Positions 8,361 to 15,929 of a stretch of DNA of 64,000 nucleotides are shown piece after piece. Source of the stretch: Mycolicibacterium sp. CR10 (GTDB lineage Bacteria > Actinomycetota > Actinomycetes > Mycobacteriales > Mycobacteriaceae). The stretch covers positions 1-64,000 of the forward strand of contig NZ_STGE01000029.1 of the NCBI RefSeq assembly GCF_005222675.1, read 5' to 3'. Each line of letters begins with the position of its first letter. The first letter of the stretch is position 1. The notes under the pieces are model-generated. The model saw only the letters and a list, made by a program, of their open reading frames with translations. It ran no database searches and was not told the origin of the DNA. Both the position numbers and the translations under genes were made by a program.

Positions 8361-9197
8361 TCAGTTGTTGGTCGGTGGTTGGTCTTCGGGAGGCAGGAAG
8401 CGAGCAACGCAGTACTTGTAGAGGGCGCCACCGAGAACGCCGCCGATTAACGGACCCAGTATCGGGACCCAGAAGTAGAGATCCCCGTACTGATCGCGCC
8501 ACGCCCCGCCGTAGCCTGTAATGAACGATGCCAGCCGCGGCCCGAAGTCGCGGGCCGGATTGATGGCGTACCCAGCGTTGGTGCCCCACGCCATGCCGAT
8601 TGCCACCACCAGCAGCCCAACCACGAACGGCGTCAGGTTCGCCAGCGGAGCCGAGTTGCGGGCATCAGTGATCGCGAACACTAGTAACACCAAGATCGCG
8701 GTACCGATGATCTGGTCTCGAAGCGCACCCAAGTCGGTGACCGGTGCCGTCCCATTTCCGGGAAGCGTCGAGAACACACCCTGGCTGGCGATCGTGTGCC
8801 CGGGGTCGAACTTCGCGAGAACCTCAGAGTAGTTCCAGCGCACCACCAGGGCGGCAATGAACGCGCCGGCTGTCTGCGCGCATATGTAGGGTGCAACTTT
8901 GCGCCATGGGAAGCCTTGGAACAGCGCCAGCGCGACGGTGACAGCGGGGTTGAGATGGGCGCCGCTGATACGTCCCGCAACATAGATTCCCAGCATCACA
9001 CCCAACCCCCAGGCCCAGGCGATGCTGTCGTGATCACCGATACCGCCGGCCACGACTTGGGCCACCACACCGACTCCGAACAAGATGAGAACGGCGGTGC
9101 CGAAAAACTCGGCCGCCACTTCACCAGCAGTGGACCGAACCCTTACGATCGGTGAGGGCAAGTCGAGGTTTTCCTGCCCCATGGTGTTTCGTGCCAT
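8361..9197 (-). CDS. glpF: Glycerol facilitator (MIP family)
   Basis: A 278-aa major intrinsic protein, the inner-membrane channel for glycerol. Both pore half-helices carry NPA boxes: H-L-N-P-A-V-T near residue 85 and A-I-N-P-A-R-D-F-G-P-R near residue 220. The Asp after N-P-A-R is characteristic of glycerol-conducting members rather than pure water channels. Six hydrophobic segments are visible. The N-terminal tail is about 25 residues longer than a minimal MIP. ATG at 9197 follows a GAGGAG ribosome-binding site. It is the first gene of the leftward glp operon, and its promoter lies in the 9198-9415 spacer with the IclR-type palindromes. Confidence 0.93.
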   Translation of the reverse strand: MARNTMGQENLDLPSPIVRVRSTAGEVAAEFFGTAVLILFGVGVVAQVVAGGIGDHDSIAWAWGLGVMLGIYVAGRISGAHLNPAVTVALALFQGFPWRKVAPYICAQTAGAFIAALVVRWNYSEVLAKFDPGHTIASQGVFSTLPGNGTAPVTDLGALRDQIIGTAILVLLVFAITDARNSAPLANLTPFVVGLLVVAIGMAWGTNAGYAINPARDFGPRLASFITGYGGAWRDQYGDLYFWVPILGPLIGGVLGGALYKYCVARFLPPEDQPPTNN

Positions 9198-9335
9198 TCG
9201 GGTTCTCCTCGCGCATTGTGTGTCGGCCGGCTGCCGCCCGCCCGGTGATCTGAGCCATCTATCAGCGATGGTGTGACCGCCGTCTCACGGCTTGATAAAC
9301 GCTAAGGGCGTTTGCGCTGCACACAAACGGGTTCG

Positions 9336-9404
9336 GTTCAGCATCACTGAACGCCGTCCGGTTCGGCGATACCGAACGACCCGCATTGTTCGACATTGCC
9401 GAAC
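9336..9404. promoter_or_regulatory. Three tandem 17-bp palindromic operators
   Basis: Three 17-bp inverted repeats with 5-nt centres lie between glpF and the divergent IclR gene: 9336-9352 (GTTCAG-N5-CTGAAC, perfect), 9361-9377 (GTTCGG-N5-CCGAAC, perfect) and 9388-9404 (GTTCGA-N5-CCGAAC, one mismatched pair). Their centres are 25 and 27 bp apart. The consensus is GTTCRR-N5-YYGAAC. Their size, position next to an IclR gene and near-helical phasing suggest cooperative binding by that regulator over a two-way promoter. Confidence 0.7.
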
Positions 9405-9415
9405 GACGGCATGAT

Positions 9416-10213
9416 GTGACGGTGCAGTCTGAACCCATGCCGGGCAAGCGTCCGGTTCAATCGGTGGCACGGGCGGCAGCGATCCTGCGACTGCTCGCCG
9501 CAGACCCCGAGCCGTTGACACTGTCCCACATTGCCGACGCAGTCGATCTGGCCAAGGGGACGACTCACGGCTTGCTGCGAACGCTGGTGGGAGTCGGGTT
9601 TGTCGAGCAGGATCGCGATTCTTCCCGGTATCGAGTCGCTCCGGCGCTGTTCCATTTCGGCGCCCCGCGGATCGACCTCAATCTTCTTCGGAGCCGGGCG
9701 ATCAATTGGTCCGATGCGCTTGCCGCCCGGTCAGGGGAAATGGTGCAGGTCGCAGCGTTTCGCGACGATCATGTTGTGAATGTGTATGAGGTCGTTCCGC
9801 CGGCCGCCGGCCACGAAATCGGGTCCGACGCATCCGAACTGCTATTACACGCCACGGCGCTCGGCAAGATCCTGCTCGCCTACGATCCCGGTGCGTACCG
9901 CAGCATCGAGCGAACCACGTTGGACAGCTTGACGTTTCATACCATCACAAACGTGGCCACGCTCGACCGAGAATTGGCCTCCGTGCGTGATGAAGGCTGG
10001 GCCGCGGAAGTCGAACAATGCAAACCCGGGCAGGCGGCGATCGCCGCCCCGCTGCGGGATAGCAGCGGATCAGTCGTTGCCGCGGTCGGCGTGCGAGGCC
10101 ACTGCGATCGGATCTGCGACACCCGCAGACGACCAAGCCATGCCCTGATGGGGCAGGTTGTCCGCGCGGGCCGCGCGATATCGCGCGAATTGGGCCACGG
10201 GCGACCACGATGA
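9416..10213 (+). CDS. IclR-family regulator of the glycerol genes
   Basis: An IclR protein of about 265 aa: an N-terminal winged helix-turn-helix (V-Q-S-V-A-R-A-A-A-I-L-R-L-L followed by the recognition region K-G-T-T-H-G-L-L-R-T-L) and a C-terminal effector domain. The open frame extends back to a TTG at 9386, but that would start inside the third operator palindrome, so GTG 9416 is preferred; GTG 9422 and ATG 9437 are also possible. It is divergent from glpF and overlaps the second glycerol kinase by 4 nt. By position it should regulate both glp units and itself. The effector is probably glycerol or glycerol 3-phosphate (inference). Confidence 0.88.
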   Translation: MTVQSEPMPGKRPVQSVARAAAILRLLAADPEPLTLSHIADAVDLAKGTTHGLLRTLVGVGFVEQDRDSSRYRVAPALFHFGAPRIDLNLLRSRAINWSDALAARSGEMVQVAAFRDDHVVNVYEVVPPAAGHEIGSDASELLLHATALGKILLAYDPGAYRSIERTTLDSLTFHTITNVATLDRELASVRDEGWAAEVEQCKPGQAAIAAPLRDSSGSVVAAVGVRGHCDRICDTRRRPSHALMGQVVRAGRAISRELGHGRPR

Positions 10214-11724
10214 GAGAATATTTCGTCGCATCGCTCGACCAGGGAACGACTTCCAGCCGGTGCATGATCTTTGACCGCAACGGCCACATGGTCTCCATCA
10301 CTCAACGCCGACACGCGCAACACTTCCCGCAGCCGGGCCGCGTCGAACACGACGCTGAGGAGATATGGCGGATCGTGTGCAACATCGTGCCCGAAGCCCT
10401 CGACGACGCCGGCATCGGCGCACGACAGGTGATCGGGCTTGGCCTCACCAACCAACGCGAAACCACCGTGGTGTGGGACCGCCGCACCGGACGCCCCGTG
10501 CACCGCGCCATCGTCTGGCAGGACGTCCGCACCGCGGACATCGTCAACGCGGTCTCCGAGGAAATCGACGTGGCCGAGGTCACCGCCCGCACTGGACTGC
10601 CCCTGTCGACCTACTTTTCAGGCCCGCGCCTGCGCTGGCTGTTCGACAACGATCCGAGCCTTCGCCCCCGCGCTGAGCGCGGCGAGATCCTCTTCGGAAC
10701 GATGGACAGCTGGCTGCTGTGGAACCTGACCGGCGGCGTGGACGGCGGCGTTCATGCCACCGACGTCACGAACGCCAGCCGCACGCTGCTGATGAACCTG
10801 GAAACCCTCGACTGGGACCCGACGATGCTCGCGCTCTTCGACGTCCCGCGCGCCATGTTGCCGCAGATTCGGCCCACGCTGGCGCCATTCGGCACCACCA
10901 AGACACCCGTGGAGGGCATCAAGATCACCGCCATGATCGGTGACCAGCAGGCCGCGCTGTTCGGGCACACCGCGTTCGACGCCGGCTCCGCGAAGTGCAC
11001 ATTCGGGACGGGAAGCTTCCTGCTGTTCAACACCGGCGCCACCGCCGTGCGGTCAACCCACGGACTCATCAGCACGGTCGCCTACGCCATCGACGGCGAG
11101 CCGCCGGTCTACGCGCTCGAAGGATCCATCGCAGCCGCCGGCTCACTCGTCGACTGGGGTCGCACCACACTGGGCATCATCGAAACCTCACCCGAGATCG
11201 AAACCGTCGCGAACACCGTCGCCGACAACGGCGGCTGCTACATCGTGCCGGCGTTCTCCGGACTACTCGCACCCTACTGGGACAACGCCGCACGAGGACT
11301 CATCGTGGGGCTCACCGGCTACACCAGCAAAGGCCACGTTGCCCGAGCGATCCTGGAGGCCACAGCCTTCCAGGCATGCGACGTTGTCCACGCCATGAAC
11401 TCCGATTCCGGACTGCCCGCCCGATCGCTTGCCGTCGACGGCGGTATGACCTCCAACAATCTGCTCATGCAGACCGTGTCTGATCTGCTGGGCATCCCGG
11501 TCGAGCGACCGATGATGACCGAAACCGTGGCACTCGGCGCGGCTTATGCCGCGGGCCTCGGTGCCGGATACTGGCCACACAAGGCCGTGCTGCGACGAAA
11601 CTGGCAGCGCGCGGCCCAGTGGCAGCCCACGCTCGATGACTCGTGGCGCACCCACGAACTCGCGCGCTGGCACCACGCCGTCCACCTCGCAAAAACATGG
11701 GCGCACGCTTCCGGCCAGCCATAG
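10210..11724 (+). CDS. glpK: Glycerol kinase, second copy
   Basis: A full-length FGGY kinase of 504 aa with L-D-Q-G-T-T-S-S-R at the N terminus, T-N-Q-R-E-T-T-V-V-W-D, G-D-Q-Q-A-A-L-F-G and V-D-G-G-M-T-S-N-N, so all phosphate and adenosine motifs are kept. It is clearly diverged from the operon copy at 6816 (substitutions throughout and a different C-terminal tail) and is not a recent duplicate. The ATG overlaps the IclR stop (ATGA), so the regulator and this kinase are translated together. It may differ in affinity or act on a related triol; glycerol is the safest call. It converges on the DUF2252 gene 56 nt away. Confidence 0.9.
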   Translation: MREYFVASLDQGTTSSRCMIFDRNGHMVSITQRRHAQHFPQPGRVEHDAEEIWRIVCNIVPEALDDAGIGARQVIGLGLTNQRETTVVWDRRTGRPVHRAIVWQDVRTADIVNAVSEEIDVAEVTARTGLPLSTYFSGPRLRWLFDNDPSLRPRAERGEILFGTMDSWLLWNLTGGVDGGVHATDVTNASRTLLMNLETLDWDPTMLALFDVPRAMLPQIRPTLAPFGTTKTPVEGIKITAMIGDQQAALFGHTAFDAGSAKCTFGTGSFLLFNTGATAVRSTHGLISTVAYAIDGEPPVYALEGSIAAAGSLVDWGRTTLGIIETSPEIETVANTVADNGGCYIVPAFSGLLAPYWDNAARGLIVGLTGYTSKGHVARAILEATAFQACDVVHAMNSDSGLPARSLAVDGGMTSNNLLMQTVSDLLGIPVERPMMTETVALGAAYAAGLGAGYWPHKAVLRRNWQRAAQWQPTLDDSWRTHELARWHHAVHLAKTWAHASGQP

Positions 11725-11780
11725 GTCGCGCACTCGGGGAGATGCTCGGTCGCGCAGGGCCCGTGGCCGGCCACCGGCAT

Positions 11781-13211
11781 TTAGACCCCGCGCTCGACGG
11801 GCAGGATCCCACGGTCGACGGCGGCGACCAGCGCGGCGTGGTCGGCTTCGGTCTGATCGGCGTAGCGCTGGGCGAATGTGCACAGCGCCGCGTCGACTCG
11901 ATCCGAGCGGCCCATGTATCCGGCGATCATCGAGGCGCCGCTCGTCCGGGCATGTCCCTTGGCGAGGAGCTGCCCCACCACTCCCGCATAGTCGGTTAGT
12001 GCGGCCGCATCGAGCGTGTCGAGGGGGATGGTGCCCTTCATATTCCGGAACTGGCGCACGTAGTACTGCAGCCCGTCCATCGTGGTCCAACCCAGTAACG
12101 GGTCACTCACCGTCTGCAGCGCCTGCTGGTATTCCACAACCCGCTGGCCCTGGTGTGCGTGCCACGCCGACTCGCCGTGCACGTAGCGAGCCAGTACCGA
12201 CCGGCGGGCTTGCTTGAGCTGCAGGAACACGACGTCCTCGGCCGAGGATCCCTCCAGCAACGCCACATAAGCGCGCAGTCCGACACTGCCCACCCCGACC
12301 ACCTTGTGCGCGACGTCCACCAGCGTGTAGCCGCCGAGAACACGCCGCCAATGCGGGGAAAGGGTTTGTAGGTACTCATCGAGCGCCTCGGCCAGCAGCT
12401 CCGCCTCTCGCTGTAGAGGCCGAGTGATCAGCGGCGGTTCCTCGACGATTCTGCGTAGCCCCGCCACCTCGCGGGTGAACCGGGGCAGCGCGCGGTCGCT
12501 AGTGCGGTTACGCGCTCGTTGGGCCGAGCGCGCCACCTCTGCCTTCAGCGGGCCCGCCGTGGCAGCGGCCAGCCGGTCAACGTCCAGGCGGACGAAGGAC
12601 CGTGACAACAGCGGCTGGTCGGCCAGCCGGCGCAGCTCCTGGCGGTAGGCGGCGACACAGGACCGCGCCGACGCGCCGCACTGCAGCTCGGAAGCCCCGT
12701 TATGGCGCCCGGCGACCCAGATGCTGGCCACCAACCGGCGCAGGTCCCACTCCCAGCCGCCCGGGTGGGCCTCGTCGAAGTCGTTGAGGTCGATCACCAG
12801 GTCCCGCTCGGGCGAGGCGTAGAACCCGAAGTTGCCCAGGTGGGAATCCCCGCAGACGACCGGGGTGATACCCGTCGATGGCAGCCGTGCGACGTCCGCG
12901 GCCATCACCACAGCAGTACCACGCAGAAAGCCGTACGGCGAGGCCGTCATCCGCCCGACCCGGACCGGGATCAGGCCGTCGACCCTGCCCTCGTGGCTGA
13001 CCTTGATCAGGTCGATCGGGTCGGGCCGGTCTGCTGATGGTGTCCACTCGGCCAACGAGCGGCGCGACATCCGCTCGCGCAGGCTCTTGCCGAGTGCGTA
13101 ACGCTCGGCCCGAGTCACCGGCCGCTGTCGCAACGACTGGTAGGCCGCACCGTCGACCTCACTGTGAACGGTATGTCCTCTGGCTGGGCTCCCCGCAGCG
13201 ATGGCGTTCAT
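11781..13211 (-). CDS. DUF2252 family protein
   Basis: A roughly 476-aa actinobacterial DUF2252 protein. The fold is related to protein kinases and aminoglycoside phosphotransferases: V-C-G-D-S-H-L-G-N-F-G resembles the H-x-D/N catalytic loop and V-I-D-L-N-D-F-D-E-A resembles the metal-binding D-F-D segment. The substrate is unknown. A longer frame starts at GTG 13232; ATG 13211 gives the more usual start. It is divergent from fba, with two palindromes in the spacer, and convergent with the second glycerol kinase. No signal peptide, so cytoplasmic. Confidence 0.8.
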   Translation of the reverse strand: MNAIAAGSPARGHTVHSEVDGAAYQSLRQRPVTRAERYALGKSLRERMSRRSLAEWTPSADRPDPIDLIKVSHEGRVDGLIPVRVGRMTASPYGFLRGTAVVMAADVARLPSTGITPVVCGDSHLGNFGFYASPERDLVIDLNDFDEAHPGGWEWDLRRLVASIWVAGRHNGASELQCGASARSCVAAYRQELRRLADQPLLSRSFVRLDVDRLAAATAGPLKAEVARSAQRARNRTSDRALPRFTREVAGLRRIVEEPPLITRPLQREAELLAEALDEYLQTLSPHWRRVLGGYTLVDVAHKVVGVGSVGLRAYVALLEGSSAEDVVFLQLKQARRSVLARYVHGESAWHAHQGQRVVEYQQALQTVSDPLLGWTTMDGLQYYVRQFRNMKGTIPLDTLDAAALTDYAGVVGQLLAKGHARTSGASMIAGYMGRSDRVDAALCTFAQRYADQTEADHAALVAAVDRGILPVERGV

Positions 13212-13265
13212 GGTGGGCGATAGTACGACCACGACATGTGCAGGCCGAGATGATGCGCGGTTGCG

Positions 13266-13305
13266 AACCCCTGGGGTTGCATCCGGTGGCGGCGGCCACC
13301 GGATG
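13266..13305. promoter_or_regulatory. Two inverted repeats upstream of fba
   Basis: The spacer between the divergent DUF2252 and fba genes holds a 13-bp palindrome at 13266-13278 (AACCCC-T-GGGGTT) and, 1 nt later, a perfect 11-bp inverted repeat with a 4-nt loop at 13280-13305 (CATCCGGTGGC and GCCACCGGATG). They are about 120-160 nt before the fba start. They could be operators for either gene or a hairpin in a transcript leader. No T-run follows, so a terminator is less likely. Confidence 0.45.
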
Positions 13306-13426
13306 GTGCTCCTCGTCGTGAGCGTCGCTCAATAGCAGTTGATAAGCAGAACTATCGGTCGCAGTGACGACCGGATTCAGACAGACTGCAGGGCACATCT
13401 GAGCTGAGCCGTCGAGAGGAGTTCGC

Positions 13427-14464
13427 ATGCCCATCGCCACGCCCGAGGTGTACGCCGAGATGCTCGGCCGCGCCAAGGAGCACTCCTTCGCCTTCCCGGC
13501 CATCAACTGCGTCGGCTCGGAGTCGGTCAACGCCGCGCTCAAGGGCTTCGCCGACGCGGGCAGTGACGGCATCATCCAGTTCTCCACCGGTGGTGCCGAA
13601 TTCGGCTCCGGCCTCGGCGTCAAGGACATGGTGACCGGCGCCGTCGCGCTGGCCGAGTTCGCTCACATCGTCGCCGACAAGTACCCGATCACCGTCGCGC
13701 TGCACACCGACCACTGTCCCAAGGACAAGCTCGACACATACGTGCGCCCGCTGCTGGCCATCTCGCAGAAGCGAGTCGCCGAAGGCAAAAACCCGCTGTT
13801 CCAGTCGCACATGTGGGACGGGTCGGCGGTGCCGATCGACGAGAACCTCGAGATCGCCAAGGAACTGCTGAAGCTCTCGGCCGAGGCCAAGATCATCCTC
13901 GAGATCGAGATCGGCGTGGTCGGCGGCGAGGAAGACGGTGTGGCCCACGAGATCAACGACAAGCTCTACACCACTCCCGAGGACTTCGAGAAGACCATCG
14001 AGGCGCTCGGCGCGGGCGAGCACGGCAAGTATCTGCTGGCCGCGACGTTCGGCAATGTGCACGGCGTCTACAAGCCGGGCAACGTCAAGCTGAAGCCCGA
14101 GGTGCTGGCCGAGGGACAGGAGGTCGCCGCGGCCAAGCTCGGATTGGCTGAGGGCGCAAAGCCTTTCGACTTCGTGTTCCACGGCGGCTCCGGATCGCTG
14201 ACGTCCGAGATCGAGGACTCGCTCAAGTTCGGCGTGGTGAAGATGAACGTCGACACCGACACCCAGTACGCGTTCACCCGTCCGCTTGCCGCGCACATGT
14301 TCACCAACTACGACGGTGTGCTCAAGGTCGACGGCGAGGTCGGCAACAAGAAGGCCTACGACCCGCGCAGCTACCTCAAGAAGGCCGAGGCCTCCATGAC
14401 CGAGCGGGTCATCGAGGCGTGCAACGACCTGCACAGCGCGGGCCGGTCAGTGACTGCGGGCTAG
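13427..14464 (+). CDS. fba: Fructose-bisphosphate aldolase class II
   Basis: The zinc-dependent aldolase of glycolysis and gluconeogenesis, splitting fructose 1,6-bisphosphate to glyceraldehyde 3-phosphate and dihydroxyacetone phosphate. At 345 aa it has the expected mycobacterial length. H-T-D-H-C-P-K-D near residue 85 gives the catalytic Asp and a zinc His; F-G-N-V-H-G and F-H-G-G-S-G-S supply the other zinc ligands and phosphate contacts; N-V-D-T-D-T-Q-Y-A-F-T closes the active site. GAGAGGAG lies 5 nt before the ATG. It stands alone, with divergent DUF2252 upstream and gene-poor DNA downstream. No terminator hairpin is obvious after the stop. Confidence 0.96.
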   Translation: MPIATPEVYAEMLGRAKEHSFAFPAINCVGSESVNAALKGFADAGSDGIIQFSTGGAEFGSGLGVKDMVTGAVALAEFAHIVADKYPITVALHTDHCPKDKLDTYVRPLLAISQKRVAEGKNPLFQSHMWDGSAVPIDENLEIAKELLKLSAEAKIILEIEIGVVGGEEDGVAHEINDKLYTTPEDFEKTIEALGAGEHGKYLLAATFGNVHGVYKPGNVKLKPEVLAEGQEVAAAKLGLAEGAKPFDFVFHGGSGSLTSEIEDSLKFGVVKMNVDTDTQYAFTRPLAAHMFTNYDGVLKVDGEVGNKKAYDPRSYLKKAEASMTERVIEACNDLHSAGRSVTAG

Positions 14465-14780
14465 TTGCGGTGGCCCGGCAGATCTTCCACTGCTGCTCGT
14501 CGCCGGACTCCAGCTCGAAGCTGCGCCTCGTACGGGTGGCGCGGTTCTCGGGTATGCCAGCCCTTTTCGATGCCCGAGATCGAGCCCCGGAGCCTGAGTG
14601 GGTATGTCTTGCGGGCGCTCCGCCGGGCAGCGGCGACGACGACGGCTTCCGGCATCACAGGCTCCGTCGGGTTGAAAGCGTCAACGCCCGCGGACGCCGG
14701 GAAGAGGAGTCGGTATGAGCCTCGCTGTTCGGCAAACCGGCCGCGCGTGGTCCACCGGGCTATCTCGACGGGCATGAACA

Positions 14781-15080
14781 GTGCACTGGCACCGGCTGGC
14801 CCAGTCTGCCGCACAAGGAGCTTCGTACAGATCAATCCGCAGCGTCCAAGGCGCCGCCGACGCTGAGACGTGGTCGGGACTGCGCTGGATCATCAGGGAG
14901 CCGCTGTCGCGGGCGCCCCCGATTGAGGTGCTCGATCTATCACGGCTTGCAGCGTTAGACGATGAGGGTGTCGCTGTCGGCTGGTTGGTCGTGGCCCGGG
15001 CAGGCGAGTCAGAAGTCGCGTTGTGCTCGGTGGGCGCACGGGCGGGGCGGTCGGTGCGGCCAAAGTGGAGGCAGTGTTGA
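14781..15080 (+). pseudogene. STAS-domain-like fragment
   Basis: A 99-aa frame in which residues 20-90 resemble a STAS (anti-sigma factor antagonist) domain: G-A-A-D-A-E-T-W-S-G-L-R in place of the usual G-E-L-D-A-A-T-x-x-x-L, then I-E-V-L-D-L-S-R-L-A-A-L-D-D-E-G-V matching the V-V-L-D-L-S-x-V-x-x-L-D-S-S-G core, then a final hydrophobic strand. The Ser phosphorylated in active antagonists is replaced by Asp or Glu, and there is no ribosome-binding site or partner kinase. Probably a remnant. Confidence 0.3.
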
Positions 15081-15323
15081 CCGTCTGATCGAGTCGTTTG
15101 ATTCCGCGGGGGCTTTGGCCAGTTCGGGAGTGGCACCCGTCGTTCTGGTAGGCGCGAATGTGCCAGAAGTGAAACCGTCTGGCTAGCAGAATGTTTGGGA
15201 CCCGTGTCGAGCCTTGGCGGCCGACCGCTCTAACAGCACGTCGTATGTCGAGACCGAACAGCGAGGGGCCACTTGGCGAGTGCACATCGACAGTCGCCAC
15301 TTGTGCAATCGGGCCGCGCATCT

Positions 15324-15459
15324 GTCCGCGCCGACAAGGCCTACTCCTCACGTACCATCCGAACCCAGCTGCGATGCCGGGGTATCGGCACGGTCATGGC
15401 CGGACCGGCAAACCAATACACCCACCGACAACACCGCGGCCCCCGTTCGCGGCGCGGGC
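15324..15459 (+). pseudogene. Transposase fragment, IS5-like
   Basis: Within an 80-aa frame, residues 18-50 read V-R-A-D-K-A-Y-S-S-R-T-I-R and on through L-R-x-R-G-I-G-T-V. This matches the segment around the second catalytic Asp of IS5-family DDE transposases as I remember it (A-D-K-A-Y-S-S-R followed by L-R-x-R-G-I-x-A-V-I-P). The N-terminal DDE part and the C-terminal Glu region are absent, and no terminal inverted repeats are seen. A relic of one element in the debris between fba and glgB. Confidence 0.55.
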
Positions 15460-15472
15460 TCGCATGGCGGCA

Positions 15473-15697
15473 TCAAGGCCATTCGTCCTCGCTGTGCTGC
15501 GGGGCTCCGTCTTGAGCCCGGTCCGTACTCGGCGCTGCCTGCGCAGAGGCCGAGAACCAGCAAGACGACTGGCTGACAACGTGTTGATAGAGCCCCCGCA
15601 TCGCCGCCTCGCGCTTGGCGGTGCGTCCGGTCGAAGCCCAGGCGCTGCGGCGCAGGCGGCGCGTGTTGCGCATCTTGGTCATCAGTTCGATGTCCAC
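15473..15697 (-). CDS. Small basic hypothetical protein
   Basis: A 74-aa leftward frame starting at GTG 15697, with an AAAGGA ribosome-binding site about 8 nt upstream. The first 35 residues are very basic (K-M-R-N-T-R-R-L-R-R and T-A-K-R-E-A-A-M-R), the rest Ser/Gln/Ala-rich. No family is recognised. The good ribosome-binding site is the main support; it overlaps the 3' side of the transposase debris only marginally. Confidence 0.3.
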   Translation of the reverse strand: MDIELMTKMRNTRRLRRSAWASTGRTAKREAAMRGLYQHVVSQSSCWFSASAQAAPSTDRAQDGAPQHSEDEWP

Positions 15698-15929
15698 CGG
15701 TTCGATCCTTTCGTTGGGGCACGTGCGTTCCCGCCTGGTCGACGTCGGCGGCATGAGGTCGGACGCCGGTCAGATGGCCGAGGGCCGAAGCCCCCGGCGC
15801 CGCCCGGTCAGTTGGTGTAGCCGGTCGCGTACGCCTCTTCGTCGGCCCGGTCCGCGTTAGGCCTGTGGCCCGGTCCGCAGATCCACATACCCTTGTCGGT
15901 GGGCGTGATGCTCAGGGCATGCCGCACCG

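Larger units (their letters stand above)
14465..15929. other. Gene-poor stretch with decayed fragments
   Basis: About 1.46 kb between fba and glgB with no convincing intact gene. All six frames are broken by stops or show compositionally random Arg/Pro/Ser-rich translations. Three pieces stand out and are listed separately: a STAS-like reading frame, a transposase fragment and a small leftward frame with a ribosome-binding site. No tRNA or strong terminator was found. I see nothing supportable in 14465-14780. Confidence 0.6.

Noticed and set aside
14461..14835. Leftward frame with P-E-A-V-V-V-A-A-A-R, like the start of a thiolase
   Set aside because: Only ten residues match; the rest does not continue as thiolase, so it may be chance.
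15685..15715. GGTTCGATCC resembling a tRNA T-loop
   Set aside because: No matching T-stem, anticodon arm or acceptor stem around it.
15808..15927. Possible 39-aa leftward protein just after glgB, starting GTG 15927
   Set aside because: Composition looks slightly protein-like (D-K-G-M-W-I-C-G-P-G-H-R-P), but there is no ribosome-binding site, no family and it is too short to support.
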